A stretch of 56,681 bases of DNA from Acidobacteriota bacterium (GTDB taxonomy: Bacteria > Acidobacteriota > Terriglobia > Terriglobales > Acidobacteriaceae), in the NCBI GenBank assembly GCA_018268755.1, contig JAFDVW010000004.1, positions 148 to 56,828 of the forward strand, read 5' to 3'. The notes below the pieces were generated by a model. That model saw only the letters and a program-made list of their open reading frames with translations, did not search any database and was not told the DNA's origin. Each line of letters opens with the position of its first letter. Within the stretch, counting starts at the first letter, position 1. This document shows, piece by piece, positions 28,519 to 36,319 of the stretch. The translations under genes and the position numbers were made by a program.

Positions 28519-30369
28519 ATGCGGCAACTGACCCGCCTTTTGCGCTACGTCTTGCCCTATTGGTGGCAGGTCTTGTCGTCGGTTCTTCTCATGGCGGCGG
28601 TCGGGCTGCTCGATGCCTTCCGCGTCCTGCTCATCGGCCCCATCTTTGACCGTGTCCTGAACCCCGGCTCCCCCTCCCGCGAACTGCAACTCTTTAAAGT
28701 CCCCGGGACCGCACACGTCATCTATCTGCAACAGTTCGTGCCCTCGCACTTCCAGAATCCCTGGACCGTGGTGGCTTTCGCGCTGGTCGCCGCCACCATC
28801 CTGAAGGGCATTTTCGATTACGTGGGAACGTATCTGGTGAACTACGCCGGTTTCGGCATGATTACCGACCTGCGCAACGAACTCTACGATTCGGTCTTGC
28901 GCCGGTCCGTGGCGTTCTTCCAGAAGCACCCCACCGGAACGCTGGTCTCGACCATCGTCAATGACATCGAGCGCGTGCAGTACGCCATGTCGAGCGTGCT
29001 CTCCGAGTTCCTGCAACAGCTCTTCACTCTGATTTTCACCGCGGCCGTGGTGGTGCTGATCGGCGGCAAATTGGCCTGGGTGCTGGTGCTGTTTGTGCCC
29101 TTCATCATCTACTCCGCCAGCCGGATTGGCCGCCAGGTGCGCCAGACCACGCGCAAGGGCCAGGACAAGCTGGCCGACATCCAGAACATCCTGCACGAAA
29201 CCATTACCGGCAACCGCATTGTGAAGGCCTTCAGCATGGAGTCGTGGGAGATTGAGCGATTCCGCCGCGCCGCCCGCCGCCTGTTTGGCGCCAACCTGCG
29301 CTCCGTCGCCGCCGCCGCCATCAGTTCCCCGCTCATGGATATTTTCGGGGCCATTGCCATCGCCCTGCTGCTCCTGCTGGGCCGCGACCAGATCAACCAC
29401 AAGGTCTTCACCGCCGGCACCTTTCTGGCCTTCATTGTCGCCGTCTTCAAGCTCTACGATCCGGTGCGCAAATTCGCTGTCTTTAACAATAGTTTTCAGC
29501 AGGCCATCGGCGCTTCCTCGGAAATCTTCAAGTTCATGGACACTGAGGACGGCGTGCGGGAAAAGTCCGGCGCCCAGCGCTTGGACAAGTTTTCCCGCGA
29601 GATTTGCTTCGAGCATGTCAGCTTTTCCTACGAAGCTACCGGCAACGGGGAAGGCCCGCGGGAAATTCTGCGCGAGATCGACCTGCACGTCCGCGCCGGC
29701 GAAGTGCTTGCCGTGGTGGGCTCCAGCGGGGCGGGAAAAAGCACCCTGGTGCACCTGATTCCGCGCTTTTTTGACGTCACCTCCGGCCGCCTGACCATCG
29801 ACGGCCATGACGTGCGCAACCTCACCCTCGCCTCCCTGCGCTCGCAGATCGGCATCGTCACCCAGGAAACCGTGCTCTTCAACGACACGGTGCGCAACAA
29901 CATCGCTTACGGCCAGCCCCACGTCTCCCAGAAGAATGTCGAGGCCGCCGCCCGCGCCGCCCTGGCCCACGACTTCATCATGGCCATGCCGGAAGGCTAT
30001 GAGACCGTGATCGGCGAACGCGGCGTGCGCCTTTCCGGCGGCGAGCGCCAGCGCCTGGCCATCGCTCGCGCCATCCTGAAGAATGCGCCCATCCTGATTC
30101 TCGACGAGGCGACTTCCGCCCTCGATAGCGAGTCCGAGTCCCTGGTGCAATCCGCCTTGCACAACCTCATGAAGGGGCGCACCGTGCTGGTCATCGCCCA
30201 CCGCCTCTCCACCGTGCGCAGCGCCGACCGCATCGTGGTCATCGAGGGCGGCGCCATTGCCGACATAGGGCCCCACGAGGAACTGATGAAGAAGCTGGGC
30301 ACCTATCGCCGTCTCTATGATTTGCAGTTCGCCGAAGCCGAGCCGCAAAAAGCCAACAGCCCGGCGTAG
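28519..30369 (+). CDS. msbA: ABC exporter, MsbA-like (fused permease-ATPase)
   Basis: A 616-residue half-transporter. Six helices lie in the first ~325 residues (from LLRYVLPYWWQVLSSVLLMA), with ABC-exporter coupling phrases FFQKHPTGTLVSTIVNDIER and LHETITGNRIVKAFSMESWE. The ATPase domain has Walker A VVGSSGAGKSTLVHLIPRF (about residue 400), Q-loop IGIVTQETVLFNDTVRNNIA, signature LSGGERQRLAIARAI, and Walker B ILILDEATSALDSES. The family flips lipid A-core or other lipids across the inner membrane, consistent with a two-membrane cell; a drug exporter is possible. Ribosome site AGGAG precedes the ATG. It lies 190 bases after rapZ. Confidence 0.9.
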   Translation: MRQLTRLLRYVLPYWWQVLSSVLLMAAVGLLDAFRVLLIGPIFDRVLNPGSPSRELQLFKVPGTAHVIYLQQFVPSHFQNPWTVVAFALVAATILKGIFDYVGTYLVNYAGFGMITDLRNELYDSVLRRSVAFFQKHPTGTLVSTIVNDIERVQYAMSSVLSEFLQQLFTLIFTAAVVVLIGGKLAWVLVLFVPFIIYSASRIGRQVRQTTRKGQDKLADIQNILHETITGNRIVKAFSMESWEIERFRRAARRLFGANLRSVAAAAISSPLMDIFGAIAIALLLLLGRDQINHKVFTAGTFLAFIVAVFKLYDPVRKFAVFNNSFQQAIGASSEIFKFMDTEDGVREKSGAQRLDKFSREICFEHVSFSYEATGNGEGPREILREIDLHVRAGEVLAVVGSSGAGKSTLVHLIPRFFDVTSGRLTIDGHDVRNLTLASLRSQIGIVTQETVLFNDTVRNNIAYGQPHVSQKNVEAAARAALAHDFIMAMPEGYETVIGERGVRLSGGERQRLAIARAILKNAPILILDEATSALDSESESLVQSALHNLMKGRTVLVIAHRLSTVRSADRIVVIEGGAIADIGPHEELMKKLGTYRRLYDLQFAEAEPQKANSPA

Positions 30370-30519
30370 AGCTGGGTTGGTTCTGATAGTTGCCGATTGA
30401 AAAATGATGGGAGCCAAATTACTCGATGACGCGTCACTTGCCCGATTCTTACGGCGCAATCGCTCACCGGTGCATCCAACTGCTTGTTGGCGGTATTACC
30501 AAAGAAGTAACCTTTTGGG

Positions 30520-30547
30520 TTGACCAATGGTAACTATTGATTATGTT
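30520..30547 (+). promoter_or_regulatory. Candidate promoter of the low-GC islet
   Basis: TTGACC (30520-30525) and TATGTT (30542-30547) are spaced 16 bases apart. The -35 matches 5 of 6 and the -10 matches 4 of 6 consensus bases. Transcription would begin about 50 bases before the GTG at 30606. The 235-base gap holding it is less GC-rich than its neighbours and contains no supported gene. Confidence 0.35.
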
Positions 30548-30605
30548 GGACTTAAGAGTATGATTCTCCACAATATCCCTCAAAAGGTTCCTGTGGAGAA
30601 ACCGT

Positions 30606-30974
30606 GTGAATGAAATGGATCGTCTGCGAAGTCTAAAAGAATTGCACTACTTGTTCATCGAAAAAAATGATCGAACAGTAGCGCATTGTCTTGAGCTTGA
30701 CCTGGTCGCTGTTGGCTCTGACAAACGCAGTGCTGAGGTACGCCTTAACGCTGTGGTTTCCGCTCAGCTTATTGAAGCGTACAGTTCAGGGAATTTCGAC
30801 GCTTTGTTCTTTCGCGCGCCTGAAGAGTTATGGCATGCGCTAGGTAAGGCCGAGAAATTACGAAAAAAATTCCTGAAATTAAAAACGGCCCCGCCGACAG
30901 TTCTCCCTGTCGAGCAGCGATTGCTCTCGCTAGAGCTTCCGGTTTACAGAGCCGTTGCCCCGCAAGCCGCCTAG
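30606..30974 (+). CDS. Small unknown protein, faint HicB-like character, in low-GC islet
   Basis: A 122-residue protein. The GTG start at 30606 has GGAG 7 bases upstream; ATG 30615 is possible. The first half (YLFIEKNDRTVAHCLELDLV, then GSDKRSAEVRLNAVVSAQLI) loosely follows the strand-strand-helix pattern of HicB-type antitoxins, where a 'gyvaxCpelp' strand precedes a helix. This is weak and I do not assign the family. The second half is helical and basic (KAEKLRKKFLKLK). Base composition is clearly less GC-rich than the flanking genes, suggesting acquisition. It overlaps the next frame by 20 bases. Confidence 0.6.
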   Translation: MNEMDRLRSLKELHYLFIEKNDRTVAHCLELDLVAVGSDKRSAEVRLNAVVSAQLIEAYSSGNFDALFFRAPEELWHALGKAEKLRKKFLKLKTAPPTVLPVEQRLLSLELPVYRAVAPQAA

Positions 30975-31269
30975 ACCCACGATCCCGCTTCAAGACGTAA
31001 TGGGAGAATTGCGTCTTAAGATTTTGTCCAAACAGCGGGTAGATGACAATAGCCAAAAAGGATGGCTATTTCTAATTGGCAAGAAAAGCTTAGTCGAACG
31101 AATAATCCCCCTCATCCGCGCTGAGGCAGCAAAGGAACCACCCGGCGAAAATCGGTGCATTTCTGTCTTTGCTGAATCTGAAAAAGATCCACATATTTTC
31201 GAGGAGGATGCTATAGCGATTCGAAGACGATTTGCTAAAAGGGATCCCGCTAATCCGCTAGGCTTATAG
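30955..31269 (+). CDS. Small unknown protein, partner of the preceding gene
   Basis: A 104-residue frame with a TTG start (30955) inside the end of the preceding gene; an ATG at 31000 would give 89 residues. It is not a family I recognise. The product mixes short strands (GWLFLIGKKSLVERIIPLIR) and charged helices (EEDAIAIRRRFAKRD) and has no signal or membrane segment, so it is probably cytosolic. The overlap suggests co-expression with the upstream gene. It shares the lower GC of the islet. No ribosome site is obvious for either start. Confidence 0.5.
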   Translation: MPRKPPRPTIPLQDVMGELRLKILSKQRVDDNSQKGWLFLIGKKSLVERIIPLIRAEAAKEPPGENRCISVFAESEKDPHIFEEDAIAIRRRFAKRDPANPLGL

Positions 31270-31390
31270 TTTCTTCCCAGCAACGCAGCAGTCGGGACAC
31301 GACCACTCTAAGCATTCGTTTTCTGCCGCAGGCTCCGGTACTATGGTGTAGGCCCGTCTCCGGCCGTGGCAGTTTCGCCGTCAAACCACT

Positions 31391-32281
31391 ATGCCCATTC
31401 GCTCGATGACTGGTTTTGCCCAGGTCAAGGGCCAGATCAACGGCCAACTGGGATTCACGCTCTCGCTGAAGTCGGTGAACCACCGCTTCCTCGACCTGCA
31501 CTTCCGCCTGCCCTCCGACAGCGACGCACTCGAAATGAAGTTCCGCCGCCTGCTGAAAGAGCGAATTGCCCGCGGCCACATCGAGCTCAGCCTCAGCATG
31601 GAGCGCGTGGCCAGCGAAGGCTTTACCCTGAATCGCGAAATGGTCAGCGGATACATCCAGGCCTTTCGCTCCGCCTCCGCCGAGTTCGGCGTCTCCGCCG
31701 ACCCCGACCTCAATGCCATCCTGCGTATGCCGGGTGCGCTCGACGCCGCCAGCCCGGCCGCCCTCGATGAGGCAGCCCACACCCACATCCTCGCCCGGCT
31801 GGAAGATGCCTTGCAGAAACTGAATCAAATGCGCGAGGAAGAAGGCCGCGGTATTGACAACGAACTGCGCCAGCGCCTGGCCCAGGTGCAACAGGCCAGC
31901 TCGGGCGTGGCTCGGCACCGCCAGGCCATTCAGCAGACTTATGTCGACAAGCTCAAGTCCCGCATGCTGGAGCTGATCGGCTCCCAGGCCGATCCCGAAC
32001 GCCTTCTCCAGGAGGCCGCCCTGCTGGTCGACCGCAGCGACATTCAGGAAGAGCTGGTGCGCCTCGACGCCCACGTCAACCACTTCTACTCCCTGCTCGG
32101 CGAAGGTGGCGAGGTCGGCAAGAAACTCGACTTCCTGTTGCAGGAAATGAACCGCGAAGCCAATACCCTGCTCTCCAAAACCTCGGGGCTGGCGGGCGAC
32201 GCTTTGCGCATTACGGAGATGGGATTGTCCATTAAATCGGAAATCGAAAAAGCCCGCGAGCAGGTGCAGAACCTCGAATGA
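31391..32281 (+). CDS. yicC: YicC-family endoribonuclease
   Basis: A 296-residue YicC protein, typical in length. The N-terminus IRSMTGFAQVKGQ and the core LSLKSVNHRFLDLHFRLPS are family signatures. The C-terminal DUF1732 part is seen in YSLLGEGGEVGKKLDFLLQE, MNREANTLLSKTSG, and ALRITEMGLSIKSEIEKARE. E. coli YicC is an endoribonuclease linked to small-RNA turnover. The stop overlaps the gmk start by 4 bases (ATGA), the classic yicC-gmk-rpoZ arrangement, so it leads a housekeeping operon with gmk, rpoZ and coaBC. Confidence 0.93.
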   Translation: MPIRSMTGFAQVKGQINGQLGFTLSLKSVNHRFLDLHFRLPSDSDALEMKFRRLLKERIARGHIELSLSMERVASEGFTLNREMVSGYIQAFRSASAEFGVSADPDLNAILRMPGALDAASPAALDEAAHTHILARLEDALQKLNQMREEEGRGIDNELRQRLAQVQQASSGVARHRQAIQQTYVDKLKSRMLELIGSQADPERLLQEAALLVDRSDIQEELVRLDAHVNHFYSLLGEGGEVGKKLDFLLQEMNREANTLLSKTSGLAGDALRITEMGLSIKSEIEKAREQVQNLE

Positions 32282-32958
32282 CCAGCGTCTTCATTATTTC
32301 GGCGCCCTCCGGATCGGGAAAATCCACGCTGGTCAACGAAATCCGCAAGATTGTGCCCGGCCTCGATTTCTCCATCTCCTACACCACGCGCGCCCCGCGC
32401 GGCAGCGAGCAGAATGGACGCGAGTATTTCTTCGTCACCCGCCCGGAATTTGAGGACATGATCCGCCGCGATGAGTTCCTGGAGCACGCCGATGTTTTCG
32501 GCAACTACTACGGCACGGCGCGGCGTTTTCTACGCGAAGCCCAGGAGCACGGCCACGACCTGCTGCTCGACATCGACGTGCAGGGCGCGGAACAGATGAT
32601 CCACAAAGTCCCCGATGCCGTCAGCATCTTCATCCTGCCCCCCAACCGGGAGCAACTGGAATGGCGTTTGCGCACCCGCGGCCAGGACATCCCCGAAGTC
32701 ATCGACCGCCGCCTGGTCACGGCCAGCCGGGAGATTGAGAATTACCCCAAATACAGCTATATTTTGATTAATGACCGGCTGGAGGAATCGACCGATTCCC
32801 TCAGGGCCATTCTTCTTGCGGAACGGCTGCAGCGCACCCACGCTGAACCTTCCGGGGAAACGGCCGATCTCATGGAGAAGGCGGAACGGTGCCGCTTGTG
32901 CAACGTCCGCGATAGGTTACAACCGATTCTGGCTTCGTTTCGCGCCGGAGGCCGCTAG
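32278..32958 (+). CDS. gmk: Guanylate kinase
   Basis: A 226-residue kinase converting GMP to GDP with ATP. P-loop [17 protein letters not shown] is at residues 8-24. GMP-binding residues are in ISYTTRAPRGSEQNGREYFF. The lid region DIDVQGAEQMIHKVPDAVSI is typical, and RRLVTASREIENYPKYSYIL follows. It is about 20 residues longer than E. coli Gmk because of a C-terminal extension (LMEKAERCRLCNVRDRLQPI). The start overlaps yicC by 4 bases and rpoZ starts 29 bases after the stop. Confidence 0.96.
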   Translation: MTSVFIISAPSGSGKSTLVNEIRKIVPGLDFSISYTTRAPRGSEQNGREYFFVTRPEFEDMIRRDEFLEHADVFGNYYGTARRFLREAQEHGHDLLLDIDVQGAEQMIHKVPDAVSIFILPPNREQLEWRLRTRGQDIPEVIDRRLVTASREIENYPKYSYILINDRLEESTDSLRAILLAERLQRTHAEPSGETADLMEKAERCRLCNVRDRLQPILASFRAGGR

Positions 32959-32987
32959 GGACTACACTAGCGATAAGGGAGAGGACC

Positions 32988-33230
32988 ATGAAATTAATCG
33001 ACGGCTTCGATAGCAATTACCGGTACATTCTGGTGGCGGCGCGCCGCGCCCGGCAGCTGCAAGGTGGAGCGCCCCCAGTCATCGACACACACTCCCGCAA
33101 ACCCTGCCGCATCGCCCAGGATGAAATCCGGGCCGGCAAAGTGAAGTGGGTGATTCCCGACGGCAAAGCCGCAGCGGCGGACGCAGCGGCCGCCAGCGAA
33201 ATGCTGGACAAGCCCATCGGCCCGGATTAA
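32988..33230 (+). CDS. rpoZ: RNA polymerase omega subunit
   Basis: An 80-residue omega subunit, which helps fold and assemble the beta-prime subunit of RNA polymerase. The N-terminal part MKLIDGFDSNYRYILVAARR and ARQLQGGAPPVID matches the conserved omega core (xxNRYxLVxxAAxRARQL). The Ala-rich tail (AAAADAAAASEML) is of the variable type. A GGAGAG precedes the ATG. Position after gmk and before coaBC is the standard order. Confidence 0.93.
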   Translation: MKLIDGFDSNYRYILVAARRARQLQGGAPPVIDTHSRKPCRIAQDEIRAGKVKWVIPDGKAAAADAAAASEMLDKPIGPD

Positions 33231-33338
33231 GCACCGTATTTTCCGCCCGCGCAGTCTCTTCTCCCTCCGTTTAGACCAGCCGCGGATCATGGTCCAGTTC
33301 TCACTCCGCACGGAACACTTCCGGCGGACGGGTGGCGT

Positions 33339-34547
33339 ATGAAAATCGCTCTCGGCGTCAGCGGCGGCATCGCAGCATACAAAGCAGCGGAAATCGTGCG
33401 CCTCTTGCAGGACCGCGGGGTCCGCGTGCAGGTCATCATGACCGAGGCCGCCCAGCAGTTTGTTCGCCCCCTCACCTTCGCGGCCCTTTCCGGCGAAAAA
33501 GTCATTACCGGAATGTTCACCGCCGATGCCGAGGAGCCGAACATCGATTCCGCCGTCGAGCACATCGCGGTCGCCCGATCCATCGATGCTCTGCTGGTCG
33601 CCCCGGCCACCGCCGATACCGTCGCCAAGTTCGCGCAAGGCATCGCCAGCGACTTTCTGAGCACGCTCTACCTGGCCACCACGGCGCCGGTGGTCCTCGC
33701 TCCCGCCATGAACGTCAACATGTGGGAGCACCCGGCCACCCAGGCCAACCTTGAAACCCTGCGGAAACGCGGCGCCAGGATCGTCGCGCCCGGCGAGGGC
33801 TATTTAGCATGCGGCATGACCGGCCCGGGACGACTCGCCGAAAACGAACTCATCGTAGCCGCCATCCTTGAAGCGCTCGGCGTCTCGCAGGACTTGGCCG
33901 GAGAGACCGTGCTGATTACCGCCGGGCCCACCCGGGAGAAGATCGATCCCGTCCGTTATCTCTCCAACCGCTCCAGCGGACGCATGGGCTATGCCCTGGC
34001 CGAAGCCGCGCTGCGGCGCGGGGCGCGCGTGCTCCTGGTCAGCGGCCCCACCGCCGTAAAGCCCCCCAGCGGGGCGGAAATCACGTCCGTGGAATCGGCG
34101 GCGCAGATGCGCGAGGCGGTGCTGAAGCTTCTGCCCGAAGCCAGCATCGTGATCAAAGCCGCAGCCGTGGCCGACTATCGCGTGAAGGAATCTGCCGGCC
34201 AAAAAATCAAGCGCGCCGGCCCGCTGACGCTGGAACTCGAGCCGACAGCGGACATTCTCGCCGAACTGGCGCAGGCCAAGACCTCGCAGATCATCGTCGG
34301 CTTTGCCGCCGAGACGCAAAATGTCCTGGAGAATGCCCGCAAGAAACTCCTCGCAAAGTCCCTGGACGCGATCGTCGTGAACGATGTTTCCCAGGAAGGC
34401 GTGGGCTTTGATACCGACCGCAACGCGGTCACCATCCTGACCCAGGACGAAGTCGTGGAAGTCCCGGAAACCTCCAAGTGGGAAGTTGCGCAGCGCGTGC
34501 TCGACCAGGTACAACGCCTGCGCAAGCAGCGCGCCGTGCTGAAATAA
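33339..34547 (+). CDS. coaBC: Bifunctional phosphopantothenoylcysteine decarboxylase / synthase
   Basis: A 402-residue two-domain enzyme of coenzyme A synthesis. The CoaC flavoprotein half has GVSGGIAAYKAAEIVRLLQD at the N-terminus, VLAPAMNVNMWEHPATQ, and the substrate-clamp YLACGMTGPGRLAE at about 150. The CoaB half begins near residue 190 with VLITAGPTREKIDPVRYLSN, then RSSGRMGYALAEAA, and contains KAAAVADYRVKE. CoaC decarboxylates 4'-phosphopantothenoylcysteine after CoaB has made it with CTP. The gene follows rpoZ by 108 bases on the same strand. Confidence 0.96.
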   Translation: MKIALGVSGGIAAYKAAEIVRLLQDRGVRVQVIMTEAAQQFVRPLTFAALSGEKVITGMFTADAEEPNIDSAVEHIAVARSIDALLVAPATADTVAKFAQGIASDFLSTLYLATTAPVVLAPAMNVNMWEHPATQANLETLRKRGARIVAPGEGYLACGMTGPGRLAENELIVAAILEALGVSQDLAGETVLITAGPTREKIDPVRYLSNRSSGRMGYALAEAALRRGARVLLVSGPTAVKPPSGAEITSVESAAQMREAVLKLLPEASIVIKAAAVADYRVKESAGQKIKRAGPLTLELEPTADILAELAQAKTSQIIVGFAAETQNVLENARKKLLAKSLDAIVVNDVSQEGVGFDTDRNAVTILTQDEVVEVPETSKWEVAQRVLDQVQRLRKQRAVLK

Positions 34548-34558
34548 CCCCGTCTTCC

Positions 34559-34632
34559 TGTCATCCTGAGCGAAATTCGTTTTCGCGCCGGCGCGAAAAC
34601 GAGTGAGTCGAAGGACCTCGGTATTTCGCAAA
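34559..34632. repeat. Dispersed element with a 26-bp perfect palindrome
   Basis: This starts TGTCATCCTGAGCG and ends GAGTCGAAGGACCTCGG, the constant ends of the family. Between them is a perfect 26-bp palindrome at 34577-34602, with half TCGTTTTCGCGCC. It lies 11 bases after the coaBC stop and could end that transcript or be an inserted REP-like unit. Confidence 0.75.
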
Positions 34633-34693
34633 GCCCCCTCCCATCGGGACAAAGACGCGAACCATACGGGATACGTTACAATTCTCTCTACCG

Positions 34694-35518
34694 ATGGCGA
34701 CTCTCGATCCCCAGATGAAGCGCGCGCTGGCTGCCCGCGTCCGCTACTACCATGAGCTGGGCATCTACGATTTTTACAAGCGGGGGTCCTCTGCCCCGGC
34801 AGGCGAAGTAGCCATCGCGCAACTTCCCCCTATCCCTGTTATCGAAGAAGACATGCCCAGAAAACCTAAAACCGTCGCCCCGCCTCCGCAGGAGGCCGAG
34901 ATATTGGCCACCCCCAACCCGGAAGCGGGCGTGACGGATCCCGTCGCGGCCCTGCGCATCATCCGCGAAGATATCGGCGACTGCACCCGCTGCCGCCTCT
35001 CCCAGCAGGGACGCAAGCAGATTGTCTTCGGCGTGGGCAATCCCAAGGCCGAACTGATGTTCATCGGCGAGGCCCCGGGCGCCGACGAAGACCAGCAGGG
35101 CGAGCCCTTTGTCGGCCGCGCCGGCCAGCTGCTTACTAACATGATCAAGGCCATGGGCCTCGAGCGCTCCGACGTTTATATTGCCAACATCATCAAGTGC
35201 CGTCCCCCGGGAAACCGCACTCCCGAGCGCGACGAGTGCGATACCTGCTCGCCATTTCTCATGCGGCAGATTGCGGCTATCCAGCCGAAGTTCATCGTGG
35301 CGCTCGGTTCGGTCGCGGCCAAGACCCTTTTGGCCATCAATGCGCCCATGTCGGAGTTCCGTGGCCACTGGTATGACTTCCGCGGCACACAACTGGCCGT
35401 GACCTATCATCCCGCGTTCCTGCTGCGCGATCCCCGTCAGAAGAAAGAAACCTGGAAAGACCTGCAAATGGTGATGAAGGCCATGGGCCTGCCCATGCCC
35501 AGCAAGAGCGTGGAGTAG
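34694..35518 (+). CDS. Family 4 uracil-DNA glycosylase (Fe-S type)
   Basis: A 274-residue glycosylase that removes uracil from DNA. The four Fe-S cysteines appear in [10 protein letters not shown] (about residues 96-101) and in [20 protein letters not shown]. Motif 1 is [20 protein letters not shown], the family-4 GEAPG form. Motif 2 is [20 protein letters not shown]. An extra ~80-residue N-terminal region precedes the domain, with a conserved [20 protein letters not shown] segment and a linker. Together with tag and uvrA it makes this window rich in DNA repair. It stands downstream of coaBC after a repeat. Confidence 0.92.
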   Translation: MATLDPQMKRALAARVRYYHELGIYDFYKRGSSAPAGEVAIAQLPPIPVIEEDMPRKPKTVAPPPQEAEILATPNPEAGVTDPVAALRIIREDIGDCTRCRLSQQGRKQIVFGVGNPKAELMFIGEAPGADEDQQGEPFVGRAGQLLTNMIKAMGLERSDVYIANIIKCRPPGNRTPERDECDTCSPFLMRQIAAIQPKFIVALGSVAAKTLLAINAPMSEFRGHWYDFRGTQLAVTYHPAFLLRDPRQKKETWKDLQMVMKAMGLPMPSKSVE

Positions 35519-35735
35519 TCGCTATCTCTGTCATCCCGAGCGCAGCGAAGGACCTGTGCCTTTGTTAGCACAGAGTAACGATGTGGCGCGGGCGCCCTCG
35601 CCCGCGAAGGCCTGAGGCGGACAGGAGTGTACGCCCTCCACGGGCATCAGGCGCAATCCATTTTCACTCTGTCCTCCTAGGACCTGTGCATTTATTAGCA
35701 CAGTAGGGTGGTGTGGCGCGGGCGCCCTCGCCCGC
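35519..35735. repeat. Mixed dispersed repeats after the uracil-DNA glycosylase gene
   Basis: It begins with TGTCATCCCGAGCGCAGCGA then AGGACCTGTGCC (35529-), followed by GTGGCGCGGGCGCCCTCGCC (35582-). Next come the inverted GGCGGACAGGAGTGTACGCC, a second partial CAGAATG-type unit (CTCCTAGGACCTGTGCAT), and a further GTGGCGCGGGC copy at 35712. No gene is supported. Confidence 0.65.
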
Positions 35736-36152
35736 GAAAAGGTCCGACCGTTTTGCCCACAGTGGGATTCGTATCAGGGGCATCGCTTTAGCGATGCCGT
35801 TCCAGGCAACGCAGAATTTACGCGCCGGAACGGCGCCCGCGAAAAGGTCCGACCGTTTTGCCCACAGTGGGATTCGTATCAGGGGCATCGCTTTAGCGAT
35901 ACCGTTCCAGGCAACGCAGAATTCACGCGCCGGAACGGCGCCCGCGAAAAGATCCGACGGTTTTGCCCACCGTGGGATTCGTATCAGGGCATCGCTTTAG
36001 CGATGCCGTTCCAGGCAACGCAGAATTCACGCGCCGGAACGGCGCCCGCGAAAAGCTCCGACGGTTCAGCCCACAGTGGGATTCGTATCAGGGCATCGCT
36101 TTAGCGATGCCGTTCCAGACATCGCAAGAACTCACGCGCCGGAACGGCGCAC
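35736..36152. repeat. Four tandem ~105-bp repeats with internal hairpins
   Basis: Units begin at about 35736, 35841, 35946 and 36050 (periods 105, 105, 104). Each reads GAAAAGGTCCGACCGTTTTG, then CCCACAGTGGGATTCGTATC, then the hairpin GCATCGCTTTAGCGATGCC, then TTCCAGGCAACGCAGAATT and CGCGCCGGAACGGCGCCCGC. Changes between units are few (GGTCC/GATCC/GCTCC; one lost G). Open frames through the repeats give repeated peptides but lack ribosome sites and stop-free length; I treat the region as non-coding. There are no spacers, so it is not CRISPR. Confidence 0.85.
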
Positions 36153-36319
36153 CTACATTGCGGCTGACGCTGCGTGATCCTAAGGGCCACGATTTGCGAT
36201 ATGGCTGAAGCCATATCCTGATACGGATCGGCGGAGCTTTCGCTCCGCCGAGCAGGGGAGGACATCCTTCGACTTCGCTCAGGACGGGCTCTGCCCTACA
36301 CATACATCCGATCAAACTA
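36153..36319. repeat. Further hairpins beside the tandem repeat
   Basis: Two different hairpins with similar tips are seen: GATATGGCTGAAGCCATATC near 36198 and CGGCGGAGCTTTCGCTCCGC near 36230. A dispersed-element piece (CATCCTTCGACTTCGCTCAG) follows. Nothing coding is supported before the convergent end of the ExbD-like gene. Confidence 0.55.

Noticed and set aside
28435..30459. Long antisense open frame (674 codons) opposite the MsbA-like gene
   Set aside because: It lies wholly across a clear ABC exporter gene. Its translation is His/Gly/Gln/Val-rich with no motif, typical of the shadow of a GC-rich gene.
30370..30605. Looked for a tRNA or attachment site next to the low-GC islet
   Set aside because: No cloverleaf or flanking direct repeat could be found by eye. 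The islet has no integrase.
35736..36152. Possible CRISPR array
   Set aside because: Units are contiguous ~105-bp repeats with no unique spacers and no cas genes in the window.
35713..36208. Open frames through the tandem 105-bp repeats, giving repeated peptides such as KRSDRFAHSGIRIRGIAL
   Set aside because: The frames follow from a repeat period divisible by 3 (105). There is no ribosome site, the frame breaks at the 104-base unit, and the hairpins suggest non-coding DNA.
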